Positions 20,805 through 31,298 are shown, numbered from the stretch's first letter. The stretch: DNA of 64,000 nucleotides from Thalassospira profundimaris (GCF_003326675.1 NZ_JPWF01000008.1:165974-229973), one strand, 5' to 3'. Made by a program: numbers and translations. The notes: generated by a model not told the origin, from the sequence alone.

Positions 20805-21668
20805 TCAGACTCCATGGCCATCTTTCCCGTCTGCATCACGTAATCCGATGATAAACATGCCAAGCGCATCAGCCCGGGCAATAACAGCTTCTCTGTCGAT
20901 GATCATCGTACCGCCAGCCAGCAACGCGATACCGCGCAAGCCAGCCTGATGGGCTTCATCAACTGTTGTCAGGCCTATGGCCGGAAGATCCAGACGTTTA
21001 TCCTGCTGTGGCTTGGATGACTTCACCAGAACACCACCAACGCCGTCGCGGCGATACTGCGCGGAACGGCGGACCATTTCATCCGTCCCCTCGATGGCTT
21101 CAAGGGCAAGTACCAATCCCTGCTGAACCACGCATCCCTGCCCGACATCGGCCTGACCCAGAATACGCGCAACGCCAAGACCATGTTTGGCATCTGTCAT
21201 CGCCTGGTCATCAGGGGAAACTTTACCCAACACGCCTTCGGGCACAGCAAGGTCTGTCAGAATTTCATGCGCTCCGACCAGTCGGAAGCCTTCGCGTTCC
21301 AACTCTTCACCAACGAGACGCAACAAGCCGTCATCGCCCAGCGCCTTCATACCAACTTTCATCAGAAGCTTGGCAGCACGCCAGTCAGGGCGCATTGCGG
21401 AAAAACTCGGACGTTTGACCTTGCCAGCAAGAACCACATCCCGGCAGTCATTTGTGCGCATGGCATCAAGGATTTTGGCAGCGGCGCCCAACCTTGCCGT
21501 TACGTTCGGATATGCATCCAGATCGGCGTCGTTGGCATGGCCATCAAGTTTTACAACGAAAACAGCCCGCCCGGCTGTCTGCGCAGCAGAAGCCAAGCGG
21601 GCCGGAAGCGCACCGCCCCCAGCAATAATCCCAAGTTTCGGTAAAGGATTATCCTGCGGAGCTGTCAT
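20805..21668 (-). CDS. lpxI: UDP-2,3-diacylglucosamine diphosphatase LpxI
   Basis: Hydrolyses UDP-2,3-diacylglucosamine to lipid X, the step done by LpxH in E. coli. 287 aa, DUF1009 family, starting with LGIIAGGGALPARLA (about 13-27). The C-terminal catalytic domain includes KSSKPQQDKRLDLPAIG and the VDEAHQAGLRGIALLAGG stretch. It overlaps the 3' end of lpxA by 20 nt and lies 4 nt before lpxB, a fully coupled lipid A cluster. Use of LpxI is typical of alphaproteobacteria. Confidence 0.95.
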   Translation of the reverse strand: MTAPQDNPLPKLGIIAGGGALPARLASAAQTAGRAVFVVKLDGHANDADLDAYPNVTARLGAAAKILDAMRTNDCRDVVLAGKVKRPSFSAMRPDWRAAKLLMKVGMKALGDDGLLRLVGEELEREGFRLVGAHEILTDLAVPEGVLGKVSPDDQAMTDAKHGLGVARILGQADVGQGCVVQQGLVLALEAIEGTDEMVRRSAQYRRDGVGGVLVKSSKPQQDKRLDLPAIGLTTVDEAHQAGLRGIALLAGGTMIIDREAVIARADALGMFIIGLRDADGKDGHGV

Positions 21669-22452
21669 ATTTCGGCGTGCATACGGAACGCATACTTTCC
21701 GCTTTGAGGAAGTTGATGATTTCCATCACCGGTCCGACGCCTTCGAAGTCTTTGGCAACTTCTTCAACGCGTTCGGCAAGCGTACCTTCCTGTGCAAACA
21801 GCAAACGATATGCCTTGCGCAGGGAATGGATGGTTTCACGATCAAATCCGCGCCGTTTCAGGCCAACAATGTTCAAGCCCGAAAGATATGCACGGTTGCC
21901 GATTACCGAACCATAAGGGATCACATCGCTTTCGACACCGGTCATGCCACCGATCATGGCATGTTTACCGATGCGCACGAACTGATGCACCGCCGACAAT
22001 CCACCGACAATCGCGAAATCCTCGACCACAACATGCCCGGCCAAAGTGCCATTATTGACCAGAATGCAGTGATTCCCGACATGGCAATCGTGACCGACAT
22101 GGGCCCCGGTCATCAAAAGGCAATCATCACCGATGGTGGTTTCCATACCACCACCTTCGGTGCCGGGATTGAGCGTCGCACCTTCACGAATTTTCGTGCG
22201 CTTGCCAACGATCAAGCGGCTTTGTTCGCCCTTGAATTTCAGGTCCTGCGGCGCGTGTCCAACAGAAGCAAAGGGATAAACTTCGCAATCTTCGCCAAGG
22301 GTGGTGTTGCCTGCGACAGCAACGTGGCTGTGCAGTTTGACACGATCACCCAAGACAACATTCGGACCAATAACACTGTATGGCCCGATCTCGACATCCT
22401 GACCAATCTGCGCGCCATCTTCGACGACGGCGGTTGGATGCACTTTTGACAT
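21649..22452 (-). CDS. lpxA: UDP-N-acetylglucosamine acyltransferase
   Basis: First lipid A step: 3-O-acylation of UDP-GlcNAc from acyl-ACP. 267 aa. The N-terminal two thirds is a left-handed beta helix of hexapeptide repeats, starting VHPTAVVEDGAQIGQDVEIG. The catalytic His is in NGTLAGHVVVEDFA and the following VHQFVRIGKHAMIGG is conserved; the C-terminal helical domain covers about 190-267. Lies 2 nt after fabZ and overlaps lpxI. Confidence 0.97.
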   Translation of the reverse strand: MSKVHPTAVVEDGAQIGQDVEIGPYSVIGPNVVLGDRVKLHSHVAVAGNTTLGEDCEVYPFASVGHAPQDLKFKGEQSRLIVGKRTKIREGATLNPGTEGGGMETTIGDDCLLMTGAHVGHDCHVGNHCILVNNGTLAGHVVVEDFAIVGGLSAVHQFVRIGKHAMIGGMTGVESDVIPYGSVIGNRAYLSGLNIVGLKRRGFDRETIHSLRKAYRLLFAQEGTLAERVEEVAKDFEGVGPVMEIINFLKAESMRSVCTPKYDSSAG

Positions 22453-22454
22453 TA

Positions 22455-22904
22455 TCAGCTATCCCGGATCATCGCGGCGATGGTTGCCTCGGCAACGACC
22501 TGCCCGTCTACCTTAACCTGGCTTTCGAATTTCCAGACCGGACCGCGGCTTTGTTTCTTGGTCACATGGATATGCATCACGTCACCCGGTACAACCGGCT
22601 TGCGGAAACGTGCGTTATCGATGCTCATGAAATAAACCAGCTTGCCTTCGGCATCGGCACCAAGAGTCTGAACGACAAGAATCGCCGCTGTTTGCGCCAT
22701 ACTTTCAATGATCAGAACACCGGGCATAATCGGCTGTTGCGGGAAGTGGCCGGTAAATTGCGGCTCGTTCATCGTAACATTTTTAACGCCGGTTGCCGAT
22801 TCATCAGCGGCAATATCGATAACCTTATCAATCAGCAGAAAAGGATAACGATGCGGAATCATTTCCAGAATGCGCTGGATATCAACACTCACCAATTCGG
22901 TCAT
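22455..22904 (-). CDS. fabZ: 3-hydroxyacyl-ACP dehydratase FabZ
   Basis: Dehydrates 3-hydroxyacyl-ACP in fatty acid synthesis. 149 aa, hot-dog fold. Motifs: [14 protein letters not shown] (near 15-28), [20 protein letters not shown] with catalytic His and Glu (near 52-71), and RGPVWKFE. It sits between lpxD and lpxA, which compete for the same 3-hydroxyacyl-ACP pool; this arrangement is widely conserved. Confidence 0.97.
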   Translation of the reverse strand: MTELVSVDIQRILEMIPHRYPFLLIDKVIDIAADESATGVKNVTMNEPQFTGHFPQQPIMPGVLIIESMAQTAAILVVQTLGADAEGKLVYFMSIDNARFRKPVVPGDVMHIHVTKKQSRGPVWKFESQVKVDGQVVAEATIAAMIRDS

Positions 22905-22915
22905 GTGTGTAGCCC

Positions 22916-23935
22916 TTATTTCTTTTTTCGTATCAGACGGGACAAGGCCACCGTCTGTTTATGATATTCCATAACCGGAACTGCCGGGCTTCCGCCCACA
23001 GTCTCCCCCGGTCCGATATTTTTCATGACACCTGACTGGGCTGCGACTTTTGCGCCATCGCCAATTTCAAGATGTCCGGTAACGCCCGCCTGCCCGGCAA
23101 GAACAACAAAATTGCCAAGCTTGGTCGATCCGGAAACACCGACTTGTGCGACGATCACACAACCCATGCCCATTTCGACGTTATGGCCGATTTGGACCAG
23201 ATTGTCGATACGGCAACCATTGCCAATAACGGTATCAGGCCCCGCCCCGCGGTCAATTGTACTGTTCGAACCGACCTCGACATCATTGCCGATCACGACG
23301 CGACCAAGCTGCGGAACTTTCACATGTCCCTGTGGTCCCATGGCAAAGCCAAAGCCATCCTGACCGATACGTGCGCCCGGATAAATCAGGCACAGGTTCC
23401 CGATCAGACTGTGACTGATCGAGGAATTTGCACCAATCCGGCAACCGGCACCGATCACAACACCTTTGCCAATTACGGCATTGGCTTCAATGATCGTTCC
23501 ATCACCAATTTCGCAGTTGACACCGATCACAGCGCCCGCATCAACCTGAACACCACGACCGAGCTTTGCCGACGGATCAATGACCGCACGGTCCGAAATT
23601 GATCCGTTGCCGGTTTCAAAGGGGTAAAACGCGGTCGCGGCTTTCGCGTATGCGCGATACGGATCGTTCGTGGTGAACAATACCATGCCTTCCGGCGCGC
23701 GATCTGCGAATTCAGGACGGACGAAACAGGCACCAGCCTTGCTGCTTGAAAATGCATCAAGGTATTTGCGGTTATCAAAGAAGCTCAGGATCGCGCTGTC
23801 CGCATTCTGGAGCGGAGATACATCCTCAAAGACGCGTGACGTATCAGGCCCGTTAACAACAGTCGTACCTGTCAGCTCAGCAATCTCGGAGATGCTGAAT
23901 GGTCCCTTGCGACTAAAAAAACGCGTATCGGCCAT
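22916..23935 (-). CDS. lpxD: UDP-3-O-acylglucosamine N-acyltransferase
   Basis: Adds the second 3-hydroxyacyl chain to UDP-3-O-acylglucosamine in lipid A synthesis. 339 aa. An N-terminal uridine-binding domain (about 1-100) is followed by a left-handed beta helix (about 105-300; [21 protein letters not shown]). The His-containing stretch [10 protein letters not shown] (near 240) matches the catalytic region. Its ATG overlaps the skp stop by one base, so translation is coupled to skp-bamA upstream. Confidence 0.97.
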   Translation of the reverse strand: MADTRFFSRKGPFSISEIAELTGTTVVNGPDTSRVFEDVSPLQNADSAILSFFDNRKYLDAFSSSKAGACFVRPEFADRAPEGMVLFTTNDPYRAYAKAATAFYPFETGNGSISDRAVIDPSAKLGRGVQVDAGAVIGVNCEIGDGTIIEANAVIGKGVVIGAGCRIGANSSISHSLIGNLCLIYPGARIGQDGFGFAMGPQGHVKVPQLGRVVIGNDVEVGSNSTIDRGAGPDTVIGNGCRIDNLVQIGHNVEMGMGCVIVAQVGVSGSTKLGNFVVLAGQAGVTGHLEIGDGAKVAAQSGVMKNIGPGETVGGSPAVPVMEYHKQTVALSRLIRKKK

Positions 23936-24516
23936 CAGGAGCCTTCCTTGAACTCAACCTTGATTGTCGGAACCTTTTTGTTGATCCGATCAAACACTTC
24001 CTTGCTGGCATTCATCGCATTGGCAAAGATGATCACCTGCGCCTGATGCAAGACTAGGGTCGCACGGCGTTCTTCAGCCAAACCGGCAATCACATCATTC
24101 AGCGACTTCTGGAAAGTTGCCTGCGTTTCGGCGAGTGCCTGATCCAGAACACGGCTGCGCCCCTGCGCAAATTTCTGGAACCCGGCCACTTTCTGCTGAA
24201 ACTGCTTTTGCTTTTCCTGATACACGTCAGCGGCAAGCAAGGTACGCTGCTGCGCAAGCTGCTTTTCTTCCTCGCGCAGGGCCTGTTGACGGGTTTCGAT
24301 ATCCTGCTGATAGGCGACCTGACGTTCGCGGATCTGCTTTTTGGCATCCTGCATGGCAGATGCCTCACGCATGATCCCGGCATAATCGACAATCATGACC
24401 GATGCCACGGTTTCCGGGTTAGGAGCCTCTTGCGCATGAGCCTGCGGGATCACCGCAGCACCCATTACAAGTGCAGATGCAACAACCAGCTTCTGTAGCG
24501 ACTTTTTCATAATCAT
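23935..24516 (-). CDS. skp: OmpH/Skp family periplasmic chaperone
   Basis: Trimeric periplasmic chaperone that carries unfolded outer-membrane proteins to BAM. 193 aa: a signal peptide (about 1-28, [26 protein letters not shown]), then [16 protein letters not shown] and a long charged coiled-coil (about 55-150: [18 protein letters not shown]). An ATG two codons in (24510) is an alternative start. It lies between bamA (1-nt gap) and lpxD. Confidence 0.92.
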   Translation of the reverse strand: MIMKKSLQKLVVASALVMGAAVIPQAHAQEAPNPETVASVMIVDYAGIMREASAMQDAKKQIRERQVAYQQDIETRQQALREEEKQLAQQRTLLAADVYQEKQKQFQQKVAGFQKFAQGRSRVLDQALAETQATFQKSLNDVIAGLAEERRATLVLHQAQVIIFANAMNASKEVFDRINKKVPTIKVEFKEGS

Positions 24517-24517
24517 T

Positions 24518-26818
24518 TTAGAATCTGGTTCCGAAGTTAAGTCGGAACACTTCCTCTTTGTCGTGATCTTCTTTCAGGATGGCCTGCGAAAGGTCGATAC
24601 CGATCGGACCAAATGGCGATTCCCAGCCGACACCAAAACCAACCGATCCACGAATTGATCCGGTATCATAAACCTCGCCGGCACGGGCGCCATCAACACC
24701 TTCGGATGAACCAAAGTCGCTAAATACGCGGCCCTTCAAGGCAAACTCGGACGGCAAGCCAAGCGGGAAGTCCATCTGAACAGAACCAGTGTAATACAGC
24801 TTCCCGCCCAATGCATCGTCTGTGGCCTTATCGCGCGGACCAATACCCGCAGATTCAAAGCCGCGAAGGTTTGCACCACCAACCATAAAGCGCTGGGAAA
24901 TACGTGTATCATCATCAAGACCGAAGATATATCCGGTCCCGACACGGGTCGAGAGAACCCATTCGTGTTCTCGGTCCAGGGGATAATAATATCCACCTTC
25001 AACACGAGTACGGATATAGGATTCATCCCCGCCAAGTCCGGCGAAATCGTTCGACAGACGACCGAAATACCCGTCTGTTGGCGCAACAGAACTGTCACGC
25101 TTGTCATAGGTCAAGGTATGACCGACCGAAGATTCAATGAATTCTGAGTCTTCTGCCAACAGCAAACGCGACGCATCGGTCGTATCGATATTCGAGTAAC
25201 TGTTTTGTTCAAGCGTATAGCGGAACGAATGAGACAGATCCTCGGTATATTTGAAGCCTGCGCGCAGACGTCCACCGGTCTGTTCCTCGTCATAGGAACT
25301 TTCGTCCTGATTGTCTTCCTCGCGACGGTAGACGTCGAAACCAGCGGCAATTTCGCGATCAAGGAAATACGGTTCAGTGAAGGACAAATCGATCTGCTGA
25401 TCGGACGATCCCAAGGTGAAGTTCAGGCGCAGATCCTGGCCTTTACCCAACAGGTTACGTTCACGAATGCCAAGCTGACCGAAAGCACCATCATCCGTAC
25501 CATAACCAGCACCGATCGAGAATTCGCCTGTCGATTTTTCTTCGACATCAACTTCGATAACGGTCTGATCAGGTGATTGCCCCGGCAACGTTTTGACATC
25601 AACCGACTTAAAGAAGTTCAAGTTTTCAATACGTTGTTTGGAACGCTTCATCTTGGAGCTGCTGAATGCATCCCCTTCGACCAAACGGAATTCACGACGA
25701 ATTACTTCATCAAGCGTTCGAACGTTGCCAACAACATTGATACGTTCGACATAAACTTTCGGGCCTTCGGCAATCGTGAAGGTGATGTCGATGGTTCCGG
25801 TTTCACGGTTACGCTGAACACTCGGACGAATATCGATGAAGGCATAGCCTTGATCGCCAACCTGCGTTGTCAACGCATCAACGGCATCATCCACCATTGT
25901 TGCGTTATACCACTCGCCCTTTTCGATTTCGATCAGAGGCATCAGGGCATCGGCGTCGATTTTGTCGATCTGCGAAACGACCTTGATATCGCCAAACTCG
26001 TAACGCTGCCCTTCAGATACCGTGTAGGTGATAAAGAAGTCCGAACGATCAGGCGTCAGTTCAGCAACAGACGACAACACCTGGAAATCCGCATAGCCCG
26101 CCGACAGATAGAACCGGCGCAACAGTTCACGGTCAAACGTGACGCGGTCCGGATCGTAGTTGTCATCCGAGGTCAGGATTTTCCACCAGGCACTTTCCGT
26201 TGTACGAATAACTTCGGACAGTTCGCCATCGTCAAACGCCTTGTTACCGACAAAGTTGATTTTGCGAACGCCGGTGGCTTCGCCTTCATCAACTTCGAAC
26301 ACCAGATCAACGCGGTTTTGTTCAAGCTGAATGACCTTTGGTTCGACCGTCGCTGCGAAACGCCCACTACGACGATAAAGTTCCAGAATGCGCTGAACGT
26401 CGGACTGAACCTTGGTGCGGGTATAAACAACACGCGGACGGAGCTGCAATTCTGCGCTCAGAACTTCATCCTTGAGCCGGTTGTTCCCCTCGAACGCGAT
26501 GCGGTTAATGATCGGGTTTTCAACGACATTAACCTGCAAGACACCCTGATTGAACGAAAAGGACACATCCGCAAACAGACCTGTGGAGAACAGCGCCTTG
26601 AGCGAATTGTTGATTTGACGCGCATCATAGGAATCGCCGGGTGCGACGGTCAGATATGCATTAACCGTCGCACTTTCGATACGGTTATTGCCTTCGACCT
26701 GAATTTCGCGAATCAGGCCGGAATTCTGTTGGGCATATGCTGCCACCGGAATGATCAATGGCGCGGTTCCGCCAAGCAAGGCTGCCATCAATGCAGCCGC
26801 TTTTACCTTACGCAGCAA
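24518..26818 (-). CDS. bamA: outer membrane protein assembly factor BamA
   Basis: Core of the BAM complex that inserts beta-barrel proteins into the outer membrane. 766 aa: signal peptide ending near AYAQQ (about 30), five POTRA domains (about 30-350, GNNRIESATVNAYL and similar repeats), then the 16-strand Omp85 barrel with the conserved RGF motif (NLRGFE, near 655) and a terminal Phe (LNFGTRF). The start appears to be TTG, with an AGGGGG about 5 nt upstream; the next ATG would remove the basic end of the signal peptide. Follows rseP by 25 nt. Confidence 0.96.
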   Translation of the reverse strand: MLRKVKAAALMAALLGGTAPLIIPVAAYAQQNSGLIREIQVEGNNRIESATVNAYLTVAPGDSYDARQINNSLKALFSTGLFADVSFSFNQGVLQVNVVENPIINRIAFEGNNRLKDEVLSAELQLRPRVVYTRTKVQSDVQRILELYRRSGRFAATVEPKVIQLEQNRVDLVFEVDEGEATGVRKINFVGNKAFDDGELSEVIRTTESAWWKILTSDDNYDPDRVTFDRELLRRFYLSAGYADFQVLSSVAELTPDRSDFFITYTVSEGQRYEFGDIKVVSQIDKIDADALMPLIEIEKGEWYNATMVDDAVDALTTQVGDQGYAFIDIRPSVQRNRETGTIDITFTIAEGPKVYVERINVVGNVRTLDEVIRREFRLVEGDAFSSSKMKRSKQRIENLNFFKSVDVKTLPGQSPDQTVIEVDVEEKSTGEFSIGAGYGTDDGAFGQLGIRERNLLGKGQDLRLNFTLGSSDQQIDLSFTEPYFLDREIAAGFDVYRREEDNQDESSYDEEQTGGRLRAGFKYTEDLSHSFRYTLEQNSYSNIDTTDASRLLLAEDSEFIESSVGHTLTYDKRDSSVAPTDGYFGRLSNDFAGLGGDESYIRTRVEGGYYYPLDREHEWVLSTRVGTGYIFGLDDDTRISQRFMVGGANLRGFESAGIGPRDKATDDALGGKLYYTGSVQMDFPLGLPSEFALKGRVFSDFGSSEGVDGARAGEVYDTGSIRGSVGFGVGWESPFGPIGIDLSQAILKEDHDKEEVFRLNFGTRF

Positions 26819-26843
26819 GTTAACCCCCTGTTGCTGTCACACA

Positions 26844-27947
26844 TTAGCCAGCAAGTCCTTTGAGGAAACTAAAGACACCCAATTGCGTCAAATCGTTCCA
26901 CGTTGCGAAAATTATTAAGCTGAATACCAAACCCGCGCCAATACGGAAACCATATTCTTGTGCTTTTGCGCCCAATGGCTTACCGCGAATTGCCTCAATC
27001 GCGTAAAACACCAGATGCCCGCCATCAAGAACCGGAACCGGCATCAGGTTGATCAGGCCAAGGCTTATGGAAAGATAGCCCATAAAGAACAGAAGCGGGC
27101 CAAAACCACCCTCGGCCACTTCGCCAGACATCTGGGCAATACGGATCGGCCCGCCGAGCTCGGAACTGTCGCGGTCACCACTGATCATCTCGCCAAGTGC
27201 CGAAAAAGTCTGTGTCGTCAGGGAATAGAACGTCTCGAACGAACGGCTGACAGCTTCCAGAATGCTATCACGGCTGGTGTCAAAAGCACCGGCCGTAATA
27301 CCAAGGCGCCCGAATGTCTGGCTGACGCCGTTTTCATCGGCAGTCACTGCTTCTGGTGTGACCGACAGATCAAGTACTTGACCATCACGTAGAACACTCA
27401 CAGCAAGGGTCTGATCCGGATGGTCCCGCACAATTTCGGACAGCTCGGAAAACCATTCAATGGACGCGCCATCAATAGCCGTAATCTGGTCATTACTGAG
27501 CAAACCCGCACTTGCCGCCGGGCTGTTTTCAATGACTTCGCCAACGACCGGCAATGCACGCTGTTGACCAACAGCCGCAAACAAAACGGTAAAGACGACA
27601 ATGGCAAAGATAAAGTTTGCAAACGGGCCGGCAAACACGATCGCCGCACGCACAGCGACACTTTTGTGATGGAAAGCGTATTTCGCCTCGTCCTCGGCAA
27701 TGTCGTCACGCTGACCGGCACTTGCCGGGTTCATGTCGCCAAACATCTTCACATAGCCGCCAAGTGGTATCAAACTGACTTTCCAGCGCGTACCCTTTTT
27801 GTCTTTCCAGCCAAACAATTCCGGGCCGAAGCCGATTGAAAACGCTTCGACCTTCACACCGTTTTTGATCGCCACCCAGTAGTGACCGTATTCGTGAACG
27901 AATACGAGAACGGAAAGTACAAAAAGAAAGGCAAGTAAGGTTTCCAT
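26844..27947 (-). CDS. rseP: RIP metalloprotease RseP (site-2 protease)
   Basis: Intramembrane zinc protease that cleaves membrane-bound regulators such as anti-sigma factors and leftover signal peptides. 367 aa. The zinc motif HEYGH is at 18-22 in the first membrane helix. A PDZ domain lies at about 120-190 (SPAASAGLLSNDQI). The LDG motif NLMPVPVLDGGH (third zinc ligand) is near 303-314, and a last membrane helix is at about 340. ATG 27947 is preferred to the TTG one codon earlier. Placed between dxr and bamA as in most proteobacteria. Confidence 0.96.
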   Translation of the reverse strand: METLLAFLFVLSVLVFVHEYGHYWVAIKNGVKVEAFSIGFGPELFGWKDKKGTRWKVSLIPLGGYVKMFGDMNPASAGQRDDIAEDEAKYAFHHKSVAVRAAIVFAGPFANFIFAIVVFTVLFAAVGQQRALPVVGEVIENSPAASAGLLSNDQITAIDGASIEWFSELSEIVRDHPDQTLAVSVLRDGQVLDLSVTPEAVTADENGVSQTFGRLGITAGAFDTSRDSILEAVSRSFETFYSLTTQTFSALGEMISGDRDSSELGGPIRIAQMSGEVAEGGFGPLLFFMGYLSISLGLINLMPVPVLDGGHLVFYAIEAIRGKPLGAKAQEYGFRIGAGLVFSLIIFATWNDLTQLGVFSFLKGLAG

Positions 27948-27985
27948 CAAGACGTCCCTTGTCCGGTCAGACCGGAAAATTCAAA

Positions 27986-29146
27986 TTATTCAGCTGCAAT
28001 GTACACAGCAGTTTCGCGACGTACACAGGCATCTGTTTCAAACACCTGATCCAGACTGGTCAACGGCTGGCTGCCAATCTTTTCCATCATGGTTTCAACA
28101 ATTTCGGCGATCTGAAGGAAACCGATCCTGTCTTCCAGAAATGCCGCAACCGCCACTTCGTTTGCCCCGTTCAGAACAGTAGGCAGTGTACCACCTTCCT
28201 GCAATGCCTGACGCGCCAATCGCAATGCGGGAAACCGTTTTGCATCTGGCTTCTGGAAGTTCAAACCTCCGATCGTGGCAAAATCAAGACGGGGAACATC
28301 CACTTTAATCCGTTCGGGCCAGGCAAGCGCATATGCAATCGGCGTTCGCATGTCTGGCGAGCCCAGCTGCGCCAGTACCGAACCGTCGCAATATTCGACC
28401 ATACTATGCACAACCGACTGAGGATGAACAACAATTTCAATTTTTTCTTCTGCAACAGGGAACAGGTGCCAAGCCTCGATCAGCTCGAGCCCCTTGTTCA
28501 TCATGGTTGCCGAATCAATAGAAATTTTTGCCCCCATTTCCCAATTCGGGTGGGCAAGCGCCTGGGCCCGGGTGACGGACCGCATCTGATCAAGCGACCA
28601 TTCCCGGAATGGCCCTCCTGACGCTGTCAGTAATATCCGATCGACCTGAGAGTCGGCCCGGTCTTCAAGCACCTGAAAAATTGCACTATGCTCAGAGTCG
28701 ACCGGGATCAAGGTCGCATTATGTTTTGCAACCTCGGCCGTCATGAGCGCACCGGCACACACCAGTGTTTCCTTGTTGGCAAGACCGACCCGTGCGCCTC
28801 GACGAATGGCTGCCAATGTGGGCTTAAGCCCGGCGGCACCAACAATTGCTGCAATGACGATATCGGATGGCCGTGCGGCTGCCTCAATCAGGGCGTTCTC
28901 GCCGGCGCCGACTTCAATGCCGGTATTGGCCAATGCATCAGAAAGATCCTGATAAAGTGCCGGATCACCAATCACTGCGCATTGGGCGTTAAGTTCTTTG
29001 GCGATATTGGCCAATGCATCAACATTGCGATACGCGGTTACGGCATCGACAGTGTATTTGTCCGCATGGCTTTTGAGAATATCAACAGTGCTGGTTCCAA
29101 TTGAACCGGTCACACCAAAAACGCTGACGGATTTCTTCAAGGTCAT
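27986..29146 (-). CDS. dxr: 1-deoxy-D-xylulose 5-phosphate reductoisomerase
   Basis: Makes 2-C-methyl-D-erythritol 4-phosphate, the committed step of the MEP isoprenoid route. 386 aa. The NADPH motif VFGVTGSIGTSTVDI is near 8-22. The metal-binding and active-site stretch is VDSEHSAIFQVLE (near 148-160), followed by LTASGGPFR and MNKGLELIEAW. ATG 29146 with AGGTG upstream is chosen over the TTG one codon earlier. Lies between cdsA and rseP; the isoprenoid made here feeds uppS next door. Confidence 0.97.
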   Translation of the reverse strand: MTLKKSVSVFGVTGSIGTSTVDILKSHADKYTVDAVTAYRNVDALANIAKELNAQCAVIGDPALYQDLSDALANTGIEVGAGENALIEAAARPSDIVIAAIVGAAGLKPTLAAIRRGARVGLANKETLVCAGALMTAEVAKHNATLIPVDSEHSAIFQVLEDRADSQVDRILLTASGGPFREWSLDQMRSVTRAQALAHPNWEMGAKISIDSATMMNKGLELIEAWHLFPVAEEKIEIVVHPQSVVHSMVEYCDGSVLAQLGSPDMRTPIAYALAWPERIKVDVPRLDFATIGGLNFQKPDAKRFPALRLARQALQEGGTLPTVLNGANEVAVAAFLEDRIGFLQIAEIVETMMEKIGSQPLTSLDQVFETDACVRRETAVYIAAE

Positions 29147-29184
29147 CAAACACCTGTAAAAAAACGGTCGGTTGTTCGACCGCC

Positions 29185-30003
29185 CTATCGCAAGGCAAGG
29201 CCTGCGAAACAGATAATAACAAATGCGACAGGAAACACCGACAACATCCCGTCGGCGCGATCAAGTAAACCGCCGTGACCCGGAATCAGGTTGCTGCTGT
29301 CCTTGACCTTAAAATGACGTTTGAGAGCCGACTCTCCAAGATCGCCAATCTGGGCAACCACGGCCAGAAACATGCTGACGGCAACAATCGTCCAGCTGAT
29401 TTGACCTGCGCTGAAATAGGTAATAATCCCACCAATCACACCGGCGCAAACCATACCGCCGATCAAGCCTGCCCACGTTTTCTTGGGACTAAAGCGCGGT
29501 GCCAGTTTTGGGCCCCCAATCGTCTTGCCAAAGGCATAGCCACCAGTGTCTGTCGCCCAAACAAGGAAGAACAGCCACATGATCGTCAGCAAGCCATCAT
29601 GATCCTGATCGCGAAGCCAAAGTGCAGCCAATGCAGCCAATGAAACGTAAAGAACGCCAAACCCGGCAAGGAACCAGCTTCGCCCTGCCCGCGCTGACGC
29701 GATGATCACACTGATCGCAATCGGCATCGGGATATATTCGGGCTGTCCGGCGATTTGCATCACCATGGCAACACCAAGAGCAACGGCAGCAACAATCGAA
29801 ATCCCGTTATAGCTTTGCGGGGCACACATCCGCACCCATTCCCACATCATTCCTGCGGAAAACACAAACAACAGAATATCAAAATAAGGGGAACCGAACC
29901 ACACCGCAGCAATTGCAACAGGTGTCATCACCAGCGCAGAAAGAATGCGCGGCTTCAATCCGGAATTATTATCTTTGAGACGTTCGGCTTCAGATGACGG
30001 CAC
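29185..30003 (-). CDS. cdsA: phosphatidate cytidylyltransferase
   Basis: Makes CDP-diacylglycerol from phosphatidate and CTP for phospholipid synthesis, in the inner membrane. About 272 aa with seven or eight membrane helices. The family signature SALKRHFKVKDSSNLIPGHG...LDRADG is near the C-terminus. The open frame runs back to an ATG at 30147, but that would overlap uppS by 158 nt and give a non-family N-terminus. The GTG at 30003 (or TTG at 30006) follows GGGAG and overlaps uppS by only 14 nt, so it is preferred. Confidence 0.92.
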   Translation of the reverse strand: MPSSEAERLKDNNSGLKPRILSALVMTPVAIAAVWFGSPYFDILLFVFSAGMMWEWVRMCAPQSYNGISIVAAVALGVAMVMQIAGQPEYIPMPIAISVIIASARAGRSWFLAGFGVLYVSLAALAALWLRDQDHDGLLTIMWLFFLVWATDTGGYAFGKTIGGPKLAPRFSPKKTWAGLIGGMVCAGVIGGIITYFSAGQISWTIVAVSMFLAVVAQIGDLGESALKRHFKVKDSSNLIPGHGGLLDRADGMLSVFPVAFVIICFAGLALR

Positions 30004-30730
30004 CAAAACGCCGCTCCCGTCCGGCAAAGTTTTCAATGGCTTTTTCCAGATGGCTACGGTCAAAGTCAGGCCACAGAACATCGTCAAACACGAATTCGGT
30101 ATAGGCCGATTGCCACAACAGGAAGTTACTGATCCGTTGTTCGCCACTGGTTCTGATCAAAAGATCAGGATCAGGAATACCAACCGTCGACAGATTTTGC
30201 TCGATCATGTCTTCGGTTATCGCATCCGCAGAAATCTCACCCGAAGCAACTTTTCTGGCAATCGCGCGCATGGCACAGGTAATTTCCGCCCGCGCCCCAT
30301 AGCTCAGCGCTATTGTCAGATTAAGGCGCGTATTGCCCTCTGTCTGTTCTTCGGCCTTGGCCAGCAGTGCGCGAATATCATCGTCAAACCGTTCCCGATC
30401 ACCGATGATACGCACCTTGATACCATTCTTGTGCAACGTCGCCAGTTCCCGTTTCAGGAACAGGCGCAACAGTCCCATCAGATCACTGACTTCGCTTTCC
30501 GGCCGCTTCCAGTTCTCAGTCGAAAACCCGTAAAGTGTCAGATACTGAATGCCGAGTTCAACCGACGCTTCGATAGAACGGCGAACGGCCTCAACGCCCG
30601 CACGATGACCCATCGTACGGGGGCGACCACGGCTACGCGCCCAACGCCCGTTGCCATCCATGATGATGGCAACATGACGCGGTACTGTTTGCGTATCTGA
30701 AGGTTGGGGTTGCGAAGAAAGCACAGCCAT
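29990..30730 (-). CDS. uppS: isoprenyl transferase (undecaprenyl diphosphate synthase)
   Basis: Extends farnesyl diphosphate to the C55 carrier lipid for peptidoglycan and O-antigen. 246 aa, cis-prenyltransferase. Motifs: HVAIIMDGNGRWA (catalytic Asp, near 19-31), MGHRAGVEAVR, LTLYGFSTENWKRP and DLLIRTSGEQRISNFLLWQ (C-terminal metal/diphosphate site). Lies 2 nt after frr and overlaps cdsA slightly. Confidence 0.97.
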   Translation of the reverse strand: MAVLSSQPQPSDTQTVPRHVAIIMDGNGRWARSRGRPRTMGHRAGVEAVRRSIEASVELGIQYLTLYGFSTENWKRPESEVSDLMGLLRLFLKRELATLHKNGIKVRIIGDRERFDDDIRALLAKAEEQTEGNTRLNLTIALSYGARAEITCAMRAIARKVASGEISADAITEDMIEQNLSTVGIPDPDLLIRTSGEQRISNFLLWQSAYTEFVFDDVLWPDFDRSHLEKAIENFAGRERRFGAVI

Positions 30731-30732
30731 AA

Positions 30733-31296
30733 TCAGACTTGCATGATTTCCTGTTCTTTATGCGCAAGCGTCTCATCGATATCCGCAATGACCTTGTCGG
30801 TCAGTTTCTGGATCTCTTTTTCTTCGCTGTGCATTTCGTCTTTGGAAATCTCGCTGTCTTTTTCCCACTTCTTCAGCTGATCCATGCCATCACGACGAAC
30901 GTTACGTACCGAAACTTTCGCTTGCTCGGCATATTTACCGGCAACTTTGGAAAGTTCCGCACGACGTTCTTCGTTCAGTGCAGGAATCGGCACACGAACA
31001 AGCGTGCCGTCCGCGGCAGGGTTAAGACCGAGACCCGAATCACGAATGGCTTTTTCGACGGACTTGACCATCGACTTGTCCCAGACCTGAACCGAAAGCA
31101 TACGCGCTTCGGGAACGCTGACAGATGCCACCTGGTTAAGCGGGGTCGGCACGCCATAGGCTTCAACCATGACCGGCTCAAGAAGGCTCACACTGGCGCG
31201 CCCGGTCCGCAGACCGGTGAATTCCTTGTGCAATACTTCGACAGCCCCTTCCATACGGCGGGACAGGTCCTTTTTTAGGCCAGCAACGTCAGACAC
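30733..31296 (-). CDS. frr: ribosome recycling factor
   Basis: Splits post-termination ribosomes with EF-G. 187 aa, the usual two-domain all-helix and beta-sandwich protein: [21 protein letters not shown] near 15-35, then [16 protein letters not shown] and the C-terminal [13 protein letters not shown] helix. The start is GTG with GGAG seven nt upstream, 2 nt after pyrH. Part of rpsB-tsf-pyrH-frr. Confidence 0.98.
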   Translation of the reverse strand: MSDVAGLKKDLSRRMEGAVEVLHKEFTGLRTGRASVSLLEPVMVEAYGVPTPLNQVASVSVPEARMLSVQVWDKSMVKSVEKAIRDSGLGLNPAADGTLVRVPIPALNEERRAELSKVAGKYAEQAKVSVRNVRRDGMDQLKKWEKDSEISKDEMHSEEKEIQKLTDKVIADIDETLAHKEQEIMQV

Positions 31297-31298
31297 GT

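Noticed and set aside
30004..30147. Extended N-terminus of cdsA
   Set aside because: It would overlap uppS by 158 nt, and the extra residues (Cys- and Trp-containing, no membrane pattern) do not look like the family.
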